Shown here in pieces: positions 11,450 through 22,467 of a stretch of DNA of 64,000 nt. The DNA is from Pseudevernia furfuracea (Eukaryota > Ascomycota > Lecanoromycetes > Lecanorales > Parmeliaceae). Every line of letters starts with the position of its first letter. Position 1 is the first letter of the stretch. Location: positions 124,001 to 188,000 of the forward strand of contig JAIUPT010000020.1 in assembly GCA_022315425.1 (NCBI GenBank), read 5' to 3'. Under the pieces are notes generated by a model that saw only the letters and a program-made list of their open reading frames with translations, was not told where the DNA came from and ran no database searches. Made by a program: the position numbers and the translations under genes.

Positions 11450-13250
11450 CTATCTAGACCTAGATCGGTGAACGCCGAGGGCAGCTCTCTCATCCACAGT
11501 CGTCTCGCTCTCTGCCTTTCTAATTCTAACGAATCCAATCATGACGACCAGAGCTAGAAGGGAGCAGGTGAGTTGGTACCAGAACACTGATTGGTAACTC
11601 CGCTTCAGACCTTTATCCATCGTCCCAGTCTGGATCACATCCGCGAAAGCGAGAAGTACCGCAATGCCCAGGTACAGAAGGCTATTAATCAGTGCTCCTG
11701 CAAGCCCTTGCCGGCTTTGTGAAAGACTGGTCGTGATGAAAATGTTGGCGACATTGTAAATGATATCGATCCCCATAGTGGCACATATCATGGCTGGAAA
11801 CACAAATGCCCAGTAATCTGCGCCTTCCGGTGCTAGAGCGAAAAGCAGAGAGTTTCCAACCCACGCCCCTCCACCAATGAGCATCAGCACTGTACCAGGG
11901 AGTAGATGCAAGATAGAACCTCCAACAATGGCGATCATACAACCTCCAGCACACATCGGAACATACCATGCTGCCACCTGTAAAGGAGAAGCTCCCATGA
12001 TGTTTTGCATGTAGAGCGTAGCATAAAGAAGGAAGATCCCTAGCACACCATCTGAAAAGAACAAAGCCGCAAACAAAGCTGGCAGATATGGCACTTTGAA
12101 AAGATCGAAAGGTAGTAGCGGATTTGCGGCCACCCATCCTTCGACGTAGAAGGAGATGCCAAGGAGTAAGGCACCCACAATGAGCGTGACATAGATGTAT
12201 GGGGTCCTCCACCCATCTGGCGCATGAGAAGCGTCAGTGATAGCAAAAACTACCAGGATTAGGCCTGATACAATGAAGATGGAGCCAAGCCAGTCCGTTT
12301 GGATACCCATAGCCTTCCGCTCTTCGATGTCGTTTGGTATTGCGAATATTGCGGCCACGACGGTGGTGAAGACCAATATGGCTCCTATCCAGAAATACCA
12401 TCCGAATCGAAGGAAACTACCGGTCACGCCAGCGATAAAGACACCAGTGAAAAACCCCAATGGTGCCGCGCCGCCGTAAATACTGAAAACTAGATTTTTC
12501 CGGGGTCCAGGTCTGTATGTGCTTCCGATCAACATCACACCTGATGGAAGGAAAGCAGCAGGGCCCAGGCCTTGAAGCGCGCGGCAGAAATCCATCATCA
12601 AGTTATTTTGAGCGAAACCTCCAATGATAGACCAGACTGTAAACCAAACCAAACCAAAGAGATAGACTGGGTATCCACCATACATATCTGCAAGACGGCC
12701 GAAGGGAAGGAAGAACGCAGCAGAGACCAGGGCAAAGGCACTCGCAGGCCAGACGGCAGAAGATTGCGGTATAGAGAGGTCCTTGATCAAGGTTGGTAGG
12801 ATGACATTGAAACCAGAGACGAAATATTCCTAACTCAGGTTAGGACTCTCCCTTGGAAAGTATAGGCTGCTACGGAACGCACCGACATGAACTGCGATGC
12901 TATGATTGAATAGCAGAAGGCAAGCTCAGCTCCAAAAGACTTGAACTTTGCGGGTCTTTCCCTCCCCAGACGCACCATGCGTGCTCGATCTGAATCCAGG
13001 GCTTCTCCATCTCCTGGTGTTGCGATCTCTGCACTCTTGCTTTGTGGCAGGCCTTGTGGGAGCTCTGCAGGCTTTTCGTATGGTCCTTCATTCTTGGTCT
13101 TTTCCCTAGCATCGATATCGTCTGCAGGTGTATCCGCGCTTATTCTCAGTGTAGGCTTGTTGATGATTTCTCCTGCTCGATGCCTAAGTTGTCGTGTATT
13201 TGACCTACTTCTGTCGTTGGTCCACCCTTTCCCAGCTCAGATCTAGGCAT
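11450..13250 (-). CDS. Major facilitator superfamily drug:H+ antiporter-like transporter
   Basis: The model has three exons: 13250-13209 (tentative), 13155-12883 and 12829-11450. Introns are 13156-13208 and 12830-12882 (53 bases each); about 564 residues. The splice between exons 2 and 3 joins CYSIIASQFMS to EYFVSGFNVILPTLIKDL, a typical fungal DHA-type N-terminus. The MFS motif A region reads FGRLADMYGGYPVY. At least twelve hydrophobic segments follow, with a cytosolic N-terminus of about 85 polar residues and a charged C-terminal tail. Related fungal transporters export drugs, aminotriazole-like compounds or metabolites; the substrate is not inferable. The first exon and its intron rest only on frame and GT-AG, so the extreme N-terminus is uncertain. 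Confidence 0.82.
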
Positions 13251-13859
13251 GTCTTTAGACTCGGCCTCTCTTCATAGCTCAGCACTGGAAGACAAGTATA
13301 AAGCACAGGTCGTTCTGCCGGAGGAAAGAGATTGGTGCGGTGGAGGAGGGTAGGGCGGCCAAAAGGTGAATTACTGGTAAGGCGGGCGAAGGCCATGACT
13401 CTATATATTTTCTCAGTCCGTGTGAATATCGGTGACCCTCTGAAGCTAAGGATTGTCGTCATACAAAGTATTTTGGCTTGCCGTTGAATAATGTTCACAA
13501 ATCGCTCTGACAAATTTGCTGACAAATTTGGTAAGGCTGACCGGTACTGGTAGTCTAGTAAGGTACTAGCAAAAGAAATCCACCGCGTGAACTCTAAGCA
13601 TATTCGAGTAATCTTCTGAAGATGTCGTCAAGGACAACGATTAAAGAGGATGTCGCAATGGCTGTGATGTAACCCTCTACCCTCTGAATGTCCGCCACCT
13701 GCAGGTTCGGTGGCCTGTTTGGCATCGGAGGATGGAGCTCTGCCCCTCGAAGCTTTGCAATCTCAAGGATCTGTAACCGTGTCATGGCTTCCTTAGATAT
13801 CTTCGTCACTGCATCCTCCGGGGTCGGCATTGAGCGCCGACTCTTTTGCTCGCCTCTTC
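13251..13859. other. Intergenic with one unproven minus-strand ORF
   Basis: The upstream region of the MFS gene. A 78-residue minus-strand frame at 13594-13830 (starting MPTPEDAVTKISKEAM) has plausible codon use and a hydrophobic C-terminal stretch, but I do not recognise a family and list it only as a possibility. Confidence 0.35.
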
Positions 13860-14817
13860 GGTACCCCTCTCACCCGTCACTCCAGCATCTCAGCCATTGT
13901 ATGGGCGATCGCCATGAAGACAGACCGCGCGGAGGCGAGGGACTAGCTATGGCCTTCTGGAATGCTACTCAGTACAACGTGGAGTGTCCTTGCTACTGGC
14001 CTTTCGGTTGGCACACCCGTAAAAACGACTCTACAAGAGCTAGGGTGGGGGGAAAAGGTTTTGCTCACTGGCGTGAGCGCCTGGAGCCTTCGGCTTTTCT
14101 ATCGGATTGCTATTCGCTCCGTCAAAAGAGGGAGCGATGACCCACGCTACGAGGAAGCAAAGAAAGTTCCAGGATTCTGGAGGCAAGCCTTCCTGATTTC
14201 TGTACCAGATGCTGCATGTCAAGCTCTGATTACGCTACCCTTCACAGGTCCGTTTATCTCACGTGTACGCGGATGATTGTCGGCGAGGTATGGGGTGTTT
14301 CGGACTGGTAATCTGTGGGATTATTCGGCATGGATTTTGCGATTGAGGCTGCGGCTGAGTGGCAGCTTGAGAGCCATAAACAGAGCGGGGATAGTGGATT
14401 GTTGAAGGGGGGAGCTTGGAGCATCCTTAGACATCCCAAGTGAGGACATTCTACGCCGTCGATCTTGTGGTGCTGACGAAGTGCTGCCACAGCTATCTCG
14501 GCGATGGTCTAGCTCATATAGCCTTTCCTCTACTATTGTGGGACACGCCAGCCTTCTAGCCATCGGTACTGCTCGGCCCTCTTGCGAACTACGTGTTCTC
14601 ACGATACATGGGTGGGGACAAGGAAAATAAGTCGAGCCAGGGAGAGGGTTATGAGAAAGCAGACAATGAGGAGAAGATGCAAGATCTACGGAAGGCTGGC
14701 GAGCAGAAGAATAGCTTCTGGCCAGCACCAGGAGAAATCAAGAAGCCATGGCTGTGGACATTCGTTGGACTGGGAGCAATAGCAGTCGTGGTTGACGAGG
14801 CTACCCGGCGGCTATGA
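13860..14817 (+). pseudogene. Decayed DUF1295 (steroid-reductase-fold) membrane protein gene
   Basis: Recognisable pieces occur in order but not in one frame. They are SAIVWAIAMKTDRA (frame stop TAG at 13944), GLAMAFWNATQYNVE in a shifted frame, then SVLATGLSVGTPVKTT...GVSAWSLRLFYRIA...ITLPFTGPF (stop TGA at 14274). After another shift comes MDFAIEAAAEWQLESHK...GGAWSILRHP. A plausible intron (gtgagg...cacag, about 14440-14493) then leads into NYLGDGLAHIAFPLLLW, an in-frame TAG at 14557, and LANYVFSRYMGGDKEN...NSFWPAPGEIKKPW to 14817. The RHPNYLG and NSFWP signatures are those of DUF1295 integral membrane proteins related to 3-oxo-5-alpha-steroid dehydrogenases. At least two stops and two frame changes that introns do not explain indicate loss of function. 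Assembly error is the alternative. Confidence 0.6.
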
Positions 14818-14820
14818 AGA

Positions 14821-15599
14821 ATTCGATTTAACATGGATGGCATACTAAGGACGCCTCCCTGTCTCTTCGAGATAACTACCGAGTGAAGGTGCCAGCTTGT
14901 CGAAGGCGTTCATCTGTCCATCTCTGCTTTCAGACACATATCAAGACGGCAAGCTCTGGCCTGTAACATGTTTCGAAAATCCTTCAGAGATTCTCTTTGA
15001 CGGGGGCGGAGGCAGGCATAGTCAGGTGCCCTCGCTGACTGGCTGAGGCTTCGCATCCTCGTAAGCTCGTTGTAATATCAAATACCCAGGTAAAATGCAA
15101 CCATCAGATGCGTCGAAACAACCAAGTTTCGTCGCGTCAACCCATGCTTTGGGACATGGAGCTGAAATAAGCTTTTCCAAGCCTGAATTGGTCGGTTCGA
15201 GGCCGCTCCTGTGGCTTAGTGCTCGGCTCCGCACGCCCGTTACATTCCGGGCGGGTCTAAAAACTTAATAAGCCGGGAATCTGGGCAAGTGGGCATTACT
15301 TTATTAATGCGATGCATAACGAGTAGCGCGGGTGAAGTCATTGGTTCAGCTTAACCAAAAAAAAAAGGTGGCTTGGCGGCGTTGACGGCGAATTAATATC
15401 AATCAACACTTCTTTCCACCTTTTGTATATATTCACAGCCTGCCCAGTAAACAGAAGATTCGTCTTGATTAACTCTACACAAATCGTAGATTGTGCTTCT
15501 CTGCCTATCACCCTGGGATTTCTTTTGCCTTGCACCCGCTCATCCTCAAGCACTGAGGCATTTGCCGAGGTCCCTGCAGTAGCCTTGCCCAGTACCATC
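14821..15599. other. Intergenic; promoter region of the aspartic protease
   Basis: No supported gene. A TATATATT sequence at 15426-15433 lies about 170 bases before the protease start and is followed by a pyrimidine-rich leader. A GGTTCGA sequence near 15190 was checked for a tRNA and rejected. Confidence 0.45.
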
Positions 15600-17273
15600 A
15601 TGCCTTGCTCATCACCTAACATCTTTCTGACACTCTCCGCCCTGGCCCTTCTCCTTTTCAATGTCAGTCATGTTACTGCGTCCCTATTCACTTCGCACAA
15701 GCCATCTCCAAAGGTCCTGAGCTTCGACTTCAAGAAAGACGTCTCTCGCAATACGCCTCTTGCCAGCCGCCTGCGTAAGCGTCAAAAGACAGTGACAGCG
15801 GACATTGATAATGCAGAGATCGCGTATGTGTTGCCCACCTCTCAGATTCAAAGCTCGAGCTAACATGAAAGACAGGTACCTCATTAACATGACCGTCGGC
15901 ACACCTGGCCAACCTTTCAGCGTACAACTCGATACGGGTAGCAGCGACATATGGATACCGTCTGTCGAATCCAACGCCTGTCAAGAAGACGCGGCAGCCT
16001 GCCAAGTACTGGGTCAATACGACCAGTCCGCCTCCTCAAGCTATGTCGAGGCTGGCCAGGGTCAATTTCAGATCCAGTACCAAGACAATAGCGCAGTCAC
16101 TGGTGACTATATCAACGAGACTCTGGCAATTGGAAATACCGTGATCAAGGGTATGACCATGGGGCTTGCCCTTCAGGCTACTAGGCCATTTGGCATCATG
16201 GGTATTGGCTATGACGCCGACGAGTCCATCACAGCCCAAGACCCAACATCAGTCTACCCGAACATCGTGGCCCAATTGAAGGCTCAAGGATTCATCAGTA
16301 CTTTAGCCTACAGCCTGTGGCTCAATGATCTTAGTACGTACCTTGGATGAAAAGATTGGAATCTTGTTGACATGAATCAGATTCTTTGACTGGATCGATC
16401 CTGTTCGGTGGTGTTGACACTGCCAAGTACCATGGCAATCTGGTCGTCCTCCCCGTGCAACCCACCAACGGTACATACACAGATTTCACGGTGGCTTTGT
16501 CCTCTGTATCTGTATTGGATTGTTCAGGGGCGGTCCAGTTCTCCCAGACCAATTTGGCTCTGCCTGTTATCTTAGACAGCGGGACCACTGACGCATACCT
16601 TCCCGATAGTGTCGTCAACCCGATCCTTGGTGGTGTCGGTGTCATAAACGACAAAGATTACGGCAGCATTGTGCCTTGCGACTTGGCAAACTCGCCAGCA
16701 ACCCTAAATTTTGGCTTTGGTGGGCAAGGTGGCCTGAATATCTCTGTTGGTCTCGGAGAATTCGTCACCCCAATTTTCAACGAAGAGGGTGTGCAGCCTA
16801 CGTTCAAAGATGGGGCAGGGACTATATGCTCATGGGGTTTGATGTCATCCGGCACAGGGCCCATACTCTTTGGAGATGCGTTCCTCAGGTCAGCATATGT
16901 GGTTTATGACTTGACTAACAATCAGATTGGAATGGCCCAGACGAATTTCAACACTACGGATACCCATGTTGTAGAGATTTCCGGAAGCGCCATTCCTAGC
17001 GCGTCCATAACCGCCTCCGCTGTCATGGCGAGTCAAACCTTTAGCGGCATTCCTCAAGAGACCAACGCAGCGACCAAGACAGGAAGTACACAAGCTACCG
17101 CTCCGCACGGCTCGCCGACTTTCAACCTCTGTGTCTCAGAGACTGGAAGCGCAAATAAGAAGGGAGCCGCCTTTGCTGTTGGACCACCACGAATTGAGGT
17201 GGCAACCGTGATTACAGGCCTCGTCGTACTTTTGTCCGCAGCCTTTGGTAGTTCGGTCGTCTTGTTGCGGTGA
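15600..17273 (+). CDS. GPI-type pepsin-like aspartic protease (family A1)
   Basis: Three exons, 15600-15823, 15876-16333 and 16381-17273, with introns of 52 and 47 bases (branch point gctaac in the first); 524 residues. The signal peptide (NIFLTLSALALLLFNVSHV) is followed by a propeptide ending near a dibasic KR site (RLRKRQK). Catalytic motif one, DTGSSDIW, has its Asp near residue 94. Motif two, DSGTTDAYLP, has its Asp near residue 293. The conserved FGDAFLRSAYVVYD segment closes the fold. A Ser/Thr-rich stalk and a final hydrophobic stretch (VATVITGLVVLLSAAFGSSVVLL) fit a GPI-anchor signal, as in yapsins. It should act at the plasma membrane or cell wall on secreted proteins. All key residues are intact. 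Confidence 0.92.
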
Positions 17274-17746
17274 TAGCTTTCTGTGTAGCGTTTGATGACC
17301 TCACGATCAGCATGCTTCAAGCGTTTGATTTTAGTGCATACAGCAGATCCAGGGCCGCAGTTACATAGCTCCGGTAGTCGATAGGACCACGAACGCTTGC
17401 ATTTGTATTCGCTCTCTGCCACCGCGTTGCTCATCGGAAGACTGATCTGAATTGCTTTTGGAACGTGGCTGATAACATTCTCTACTCCACAGTCGCCACG
17501 CACGTCCAACCTCCGACAGAAAGACCTCGATCGCTCCTGCCGGCCTTTTGAGAAGAAACGTCTTCACCATTGGTGGTGTTGCTGGCACCGAAACCTAATG
17601 AGCGATGCCTTCCTCACGGGAACCAATGGAAATTACCGAAACACTTCTGCATCCTTTTTCCTCACTCCATAGCCTACCCTATCCTAAGAATACCATTCTC
17701 CATCCTGACTTTTTGGACGCCCCTCTCTCTAGCTCTCTGCAGCGCC
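17274..17746. other. Intergenic; upstream of second Rds1-like gene
   Basis: A CT-rich leader precedes the start codon at 17747. Nothing else is supported. Confidence 0.45.
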
Positions 17747-19080
17747 ATGTTTTTCACCTCCCTCCTCGTCTCCGCCTTGGCGATAGGCAACACCTCTGGG
17801 GCCTCCACATCTTCACTGCCCACGCGCGTCTCCGCGCCCGTCGTCGACGACGGCATCATCCTCAATTTCGCCCTGACTCTCGAATTCCTGCAACGCGCCT
17901 TCTACGAAGGAGCCCTCACCCAGTTCACCCACGCCGATGTCGTAGCCGCGGGGTTCGAGGATCCGTTCTACGCCGATTTGCAGGCGGTTTTCTTCGACGA
18001 GCAGAGCCATGTTGCTTTCTTGATTTGGGCCTTGCTTGCCGCCGGGATAGAACCCACGAACGAATTGGCGTACGAGTTCCCGTACACGGACGTGGCGTCT
18101 TTTGTCGATCTTGCGAGCATCATCGAAGGGGTCAGCGTCTCCGCGTGAGTCCCGACGGAATCCGCCCGGATATCGTTCTCATTGACAATGCTCCAAGATA
18201 CCTCGGCGCTCTGTCGTCGATCGAAGATGCCGACTATCTGACAGCGTTGGTCTCGATCCTGGGGGTCGAAGCCCGCCAATCTTCCTACATCCGAGCCGGG
18301 CTGGGCGAAGCGCCTTTCCCCGACCCCTTCGATACCCCTCTCGACTTTGTGAGTCCGTCTCGTGCTCGCCCGGTCATGGGAGGTTGACGCCCGCCAATCG
18401 TAGAATGAAGCCCACACCCTCGCCCTTCCGTTCATCACCAACTTCAACAGCGGCCCGGTGAAACTGCCTTTTACGGCTTTCCCCACCCTGACGCTGCAGT
18501 GCACGCCGGACTACTACGAGTGAGAAAAAGAGGACCGCTTGGGTCTCGCCGACCGAAACCAATGATGATGCTAACGTCCCCATATCAGAGCCGGCCTATC
18601 CCCCGTCACCTTCTCCGACGCGTTCAGCGATGCCGAGAAAGTCGGAGTCACCAACGACACGACCGTCTACGCCGTCTTCATCTCCGGCCTCTCGAAGGTC
18701 CATGGTCTCTCCTCTCTCTCTCTCTCTCTCTCAAAAAAGTGACCGTCCGTCGCGAACGCCGGCGACAAGCTGACACGGCTCCAGGTGCCCGTCGTCGCGC
18801 GGACAGCGAACGACCGCGGCGATTACACGGTCGATGAAATCCCAAACGGCGTCTCGGGCCAGGTCTATGTCGTGTTGTCGGCATCCTGCGTGGATTTTTC
18901 GGACGGGAACACCATTGCCGGCCCCGCGGTCCTGGAGGCGAGTCGTCGTCTCCGTGCGGTGACAACTTCTCGGGGGGGCTTCGTACTGATGCGGTTCAGG
19001 TGTACCCGATCGGTACGGTTCCTTCGACGCCCCATGCGGGATGCCCGGCGGAGTCTTTGCGCATCGTCGACGGTGGGTAA
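17747..19080 (+). CDS. Second Rds1-like ferritin-fold secreted protein, six exons
   Basis: Exons are 17747-18144, 18198-18348, 18404-18519, 18589-18697, 18785-18937 and 19000-19080, giving 335 residues with every phase consistent. A signal peptide (MFFTSLLVSALAIGNTSGA) opens the protein. The ferritin-like core has FALTLEFLQRAFYEGALTQF, FFDEQSHVAFLIWALLAAG and a VEARQSSYIRAGLGE segment. C-terminal beta-rich parts include ITNFNSGPVKLPF and GQVYVVLSASC. The fifth intron, 18938-18999, starts with GC (GAG|gcgagt) and ends with AG. Reading through it instead would give a basic, non-family tail, so the GC-AG intron is preferred. Intron four contains a CT microsatellite. The role is unknown, as for the intronless relative at 3666. 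Confidence 0.78.
18708..18732. repeat. CT microsatellite inside intron four of the Rds1-like gene
   Basis: A run of TC dinucleotides within intron 18698-18784. Confidence 0.85.
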
Positions 19081-20524
19081 AAAAAGATGAGAGAGAGAGA
19101 GATGGGGGAGGAGGGTGGGGGAGGTTTCGTACCGCGTACCGGGAGCTTTTTTCCATGCTTTTTCTCGACCACGACGGGCTGGATAGCATAGCAGCCATTG
19201 CGCGGAGTCACCGGAGTCAAGGAAACGGCGGCGTCTTTTTCCACCAGAGTCAAGGAAACAGCGTCTTTTTTAATTCTAAAAAAAGGAGAGGTTGTGTGCT
19301 GCTGCTATAGGAGATGACTAGGCGTGGAGAGATTGTGCTGCTGTTACAAGAGATGACTAGGCGGGGAGAAAATGCCAAATCTTTACCTTTATCCCCTTTT
19401 TCTTTTTATGCTTTTTCGATCGCGACGAGCTAGATAGCAGCTATTGCGCAGAGTCACCGGAGTTAAGGAAACGGCGTCTTTTTTTTTCTTTTTTTAAAAA
19501 AAGAGAGATTGTGCGCTGCTGCTATAGGAGATGACTAGGCGTGGAGAGATTGTGCTGCTGCTTGCTACAAGAGATGACTAGGCGGGGAGAAAATGCCAAA
19601 TCTTTACCTTCATCCCCCTTCTCCTTCCCTTTCATGCTTTTTCGATTATAACGAGTTAAATAATAGTTATTGCGCAGACTCATCAGAGCTGAGGAAACGA
19701 CGTCTTTTAATTTTTAAAAAAAGAAGAGATTGTGTGCTGTTATAAGAGATGACTAGGCGTAGAGATGACTAGACGTGAAGAAAATACTTAATCTTTATCT
19801 TTATTCTCTTTTTCCTTTTTATGCTTTTTCGATCACGACGAGCTAAATAATAATTATTGCGCAGACTTATCAAAGTTAAAGAAAACGGCGTCCTTTAAAA
19901 AAAAGAAAAAGAGAGATTGTGTGCTGTTACAAGAGATTGTGTACTGCTGTTATAAGAGATGACTAGGTGTGGAGAACATGTCAAATCTTTATCTTCATCC
20001 CCCTCTCTCCTTCCTTCATCGGATTCGAAGCTCTTTCTTGAGTTCATCGTGCGGGTCAATTAGATGAGACATTGTTCATATTAGTGTAAGTGACGCTGGA
20101 GGAGGACAATTTTATTGCTCGCCGCTAGTGGAGCGGGGATGAGTTCCTAATGTATGCATGAAAGGCTTGCTTATGATAAGGTGACAATCGCATTGCGTGG
20201 GTGACACGCCGAGAGGCTCAAGGCTTGCTTGCTGAAGATCCCCAGCGCCAGTTCCGTAAAAGCATTATTGACTGCTGATGGCTCTTCGGCCCGTGAATTG
20301 ATTTGTGCTGATGTAGGCCCTAGACACTCTCGAAGGATGAAAGTTGAAAGGTGGCCGTCGCTACCGTACCTTACTTATCCTGTCTCCTTCAACTGCTATG
20401 AAATCTGATAAAACTTTTTTCATCTCCTTCGAGGAACAAAACTGTGCTGATGTAGACATTGGAAACCCAACCGTAACCAATCGTTGTGTGTTGACCACAC
20501 ACCCTCGCTCCCTCTCAACTTTTT
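19081..20524. other. Intergenic, largely a degenerate tandem repeat
   Basis: A GA-rich run directly follows the Rds1-like stop codon. The repeat array is listed separately. From about 20023 to 20524 the sequence is non-repetitive and no gene is supported. Confidence 0.6.
19154..20022. repeat. Four-copy imperfect tandem array with RIP-like decay
   Basis: A unit of about 190-250 bases occurs four times, with copies starting near 19154, 19408, 19634 and 19821. Each has the landmarks atgctttttc, a gacgagct-type segment, attgcgcaga, ggaaacg(g)cgtc, a poly-T/A stretch, and one or two copies of agagatgactaggcg followed by aaatctttac. Differences between copies are mostly C-to-T and G-to-A, and copies 3 and 4 are clearly more AT-rich than copy 1. 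The array has no coding capacity. Confidence 0.85.
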
Positions 20525-22467
20525 TCAAGCACCGTACGCACGATCCAAGGCGCTTCCACGGTTCCCCTGCCTCATCTCCCGCGACGTCCACTCAATCTCC
20601 CTCTCGATCGCCTTTTCGAAATCCACCTTGCGCGCCACGACCACGGGACTGAACCCCGTGCCCCCCGGGCCCGTCTTCCAAATCGACCGGAGCGTGCGGC
20701 CCAGCTCCGCGAGCCATTTGCCCTTGGACATGCCGCCACGGGCCGGCATCTGCGTGGCGACGGCGTCGACGCGGGCTTCGCCGAGCAGGGAGATGTAGCG
20801 GTGCTCGTGGTCCGTCATGGGTCGGCGGGCGTGGTGGAGGCGGGTGCGGATTTCGGTTTCGCGCTGGTGCAGCATGTTCCAGTAGTCGAGGGGGGGCATG
20901 GAGCCCGGGGGTGGGACGCTGAGGGGCTCGCTGCTGCCGATGGGCGCTTGGGCCAGCATGGGAGGAGGCATCTGGGGTTGGGCCATCATTTGAGGAGCGT
21001 GTTGGACGATCGGGTTGGGCATCTGATTGGGCAACGGCCCACGGCCGCGCCGTGGGGAATGGCTGGCCCAGATCTCCGGGGTGGGTGCGTAGGATACCTG
21101 GCTGGCGAAAGGATGGAAAGATGCCGCGTCAGGTCCAGACGGGAAGGGGCCGAGCTGGTGTTGGAATGGACTCGGAGGGCCACCGTACAAACCCTGGCCG
21201 GTCTGGTGCAGGTTTCCGTAGCCAGGGACGCTTGGTGGGGCTGAGAATGGCTCCGCACCGTAAACGCCACGTGCCTGGTTCGATGGGTACCGGGGACCTG
21301 TGAATTGAGAAGGTGAGTCTGTGCGGCCGAGGTCGTCAACAGGGTATGCTGTGGAGTCGAAGTGTGATGGAGCCGAATGTCCCCAGTGGGAATCGTCGCT
21401 GAATGTCGCCATCCCCATCATCCGATCGACACTATCAGGAAAGGGCGTCTCTCCAAGATTGTTGCGGCGCTTGCGTCTCGGAATGGAATTTTCTTTCGAT
21501 CGACTAGAGAGCGCAGCAGCAGACGGATTGAGTGGTGACTGTGTGCTCTTGAATTGCGGTGGTGGAGTCAATCTCAAGGAGTCTGAATGACGATGGCTCT
21601 TCGTAGGTGTATCAGAAAAGTCACGAGAGCCATGAAAGAGATATTGGTTCTTTAAATTGTATGCAGAGCTAACGTTCGGAGAGATCTCTTGGCCGAACTG
21701 CATCGGGTTTGCCGAAGGAGCTTTTGTGCTCTGCCGGTAGATCTCATCGGGTCGACGTGGACGGGTGCCGGAGGTTGGTGACCAGACAAGCTCTTCGGAT
21801 TCCATGGCAATCTGTGGAACAAAGGTTGGGATATTGGAGATTTCGAGCTTCTTCGGTAGAGATTTCGTTTTGCTTGCGACGCTCGTAGGTGAGTGCAGAG
21901 GGAAGTCTGAGGGTTTGTATTCAGCTTTCCCCGGCGCAAGCACAGTAGGAATCACTGCGAACACATGAGCTGTTAGTGAACCTGGTGAAGCGGATAATAA
22001 GATGCGTGCTTACTAGGCGACCCACGAGCGCCTGCATCACTGGTCTCCTCCTTCTGCCCCATTCCATTAATCGCCATGTTCTTTGCAAAGTTCTCCATTC
22101 CATCCTTCGCGAGCTTCGTCCATGCTGGCTCTTCAGGCAAGAACTCCCACTTCTTGCCCGGTGGACCCCTCAGCTCGCGAGTCGCGTACAAAATGACCTG
22201 GACGTTTTCGTTTGGGTGAGGTGAACCTAGGTCAGGTTCCTGAAGCTCTGGAATGACTGCACGAGCGCGATAGAAGAAGCTCGGCGAATGAGTAATTAGA
22301 GTGAGAAAGGTTGCGATGTCTTCCTCGTCGGTATTGACGCTAGTGCGGACGTGTTTGTCGAAGAAGTCCGTGCAGAAGGCCCGAAGCTCGAGCATGGTTT
22401 TGATGCTCGCGGCGGGTCTGATGTAGGTCTCGGGGTCAAAGGGGTTTTTGCCATCGGGACGCTCCAT
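20525..22467 (-). CDS. Conserved-looking fungal protein of unknown function
   Basis: Two exons, 22467-22014 and 21954-20525, separated by a 59-base intron; 627 residues. An ordered N-terminal module of about 150 residues (from FDPETYIRPAASIKTMLELR to AWTKLAKDGMENFAKNMAI) contains several likely helices. A long Pro/Ser/Gln/Met-rich disordered centre follows. A basic C-terminal helical module then holds two charged segments, RRPMTDHEHRYISLLGEARV and EKAIEREIEWTSREM. I do not recognise a named domain. The two ordered ends linked by a disordered middle suggest a scaffold or regulatory protein, which is inference. The start is the first ATG of the open frame, followed immediately by the ordered module. 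Confidence 0.72.

Noticed and set aside
13594..13830. 78-residue minus-strand ORF beginning MPTPEDAVTK
   Set aside because: Plausible codons but no family, signal or context; kept only as a note in the intergenic entry.
15140..15235. GGTTCGA sequence resembling a tRNA T-loop
   Set aside because: No D-arm, anticodon stem or pairing acceptor ends on either strand.
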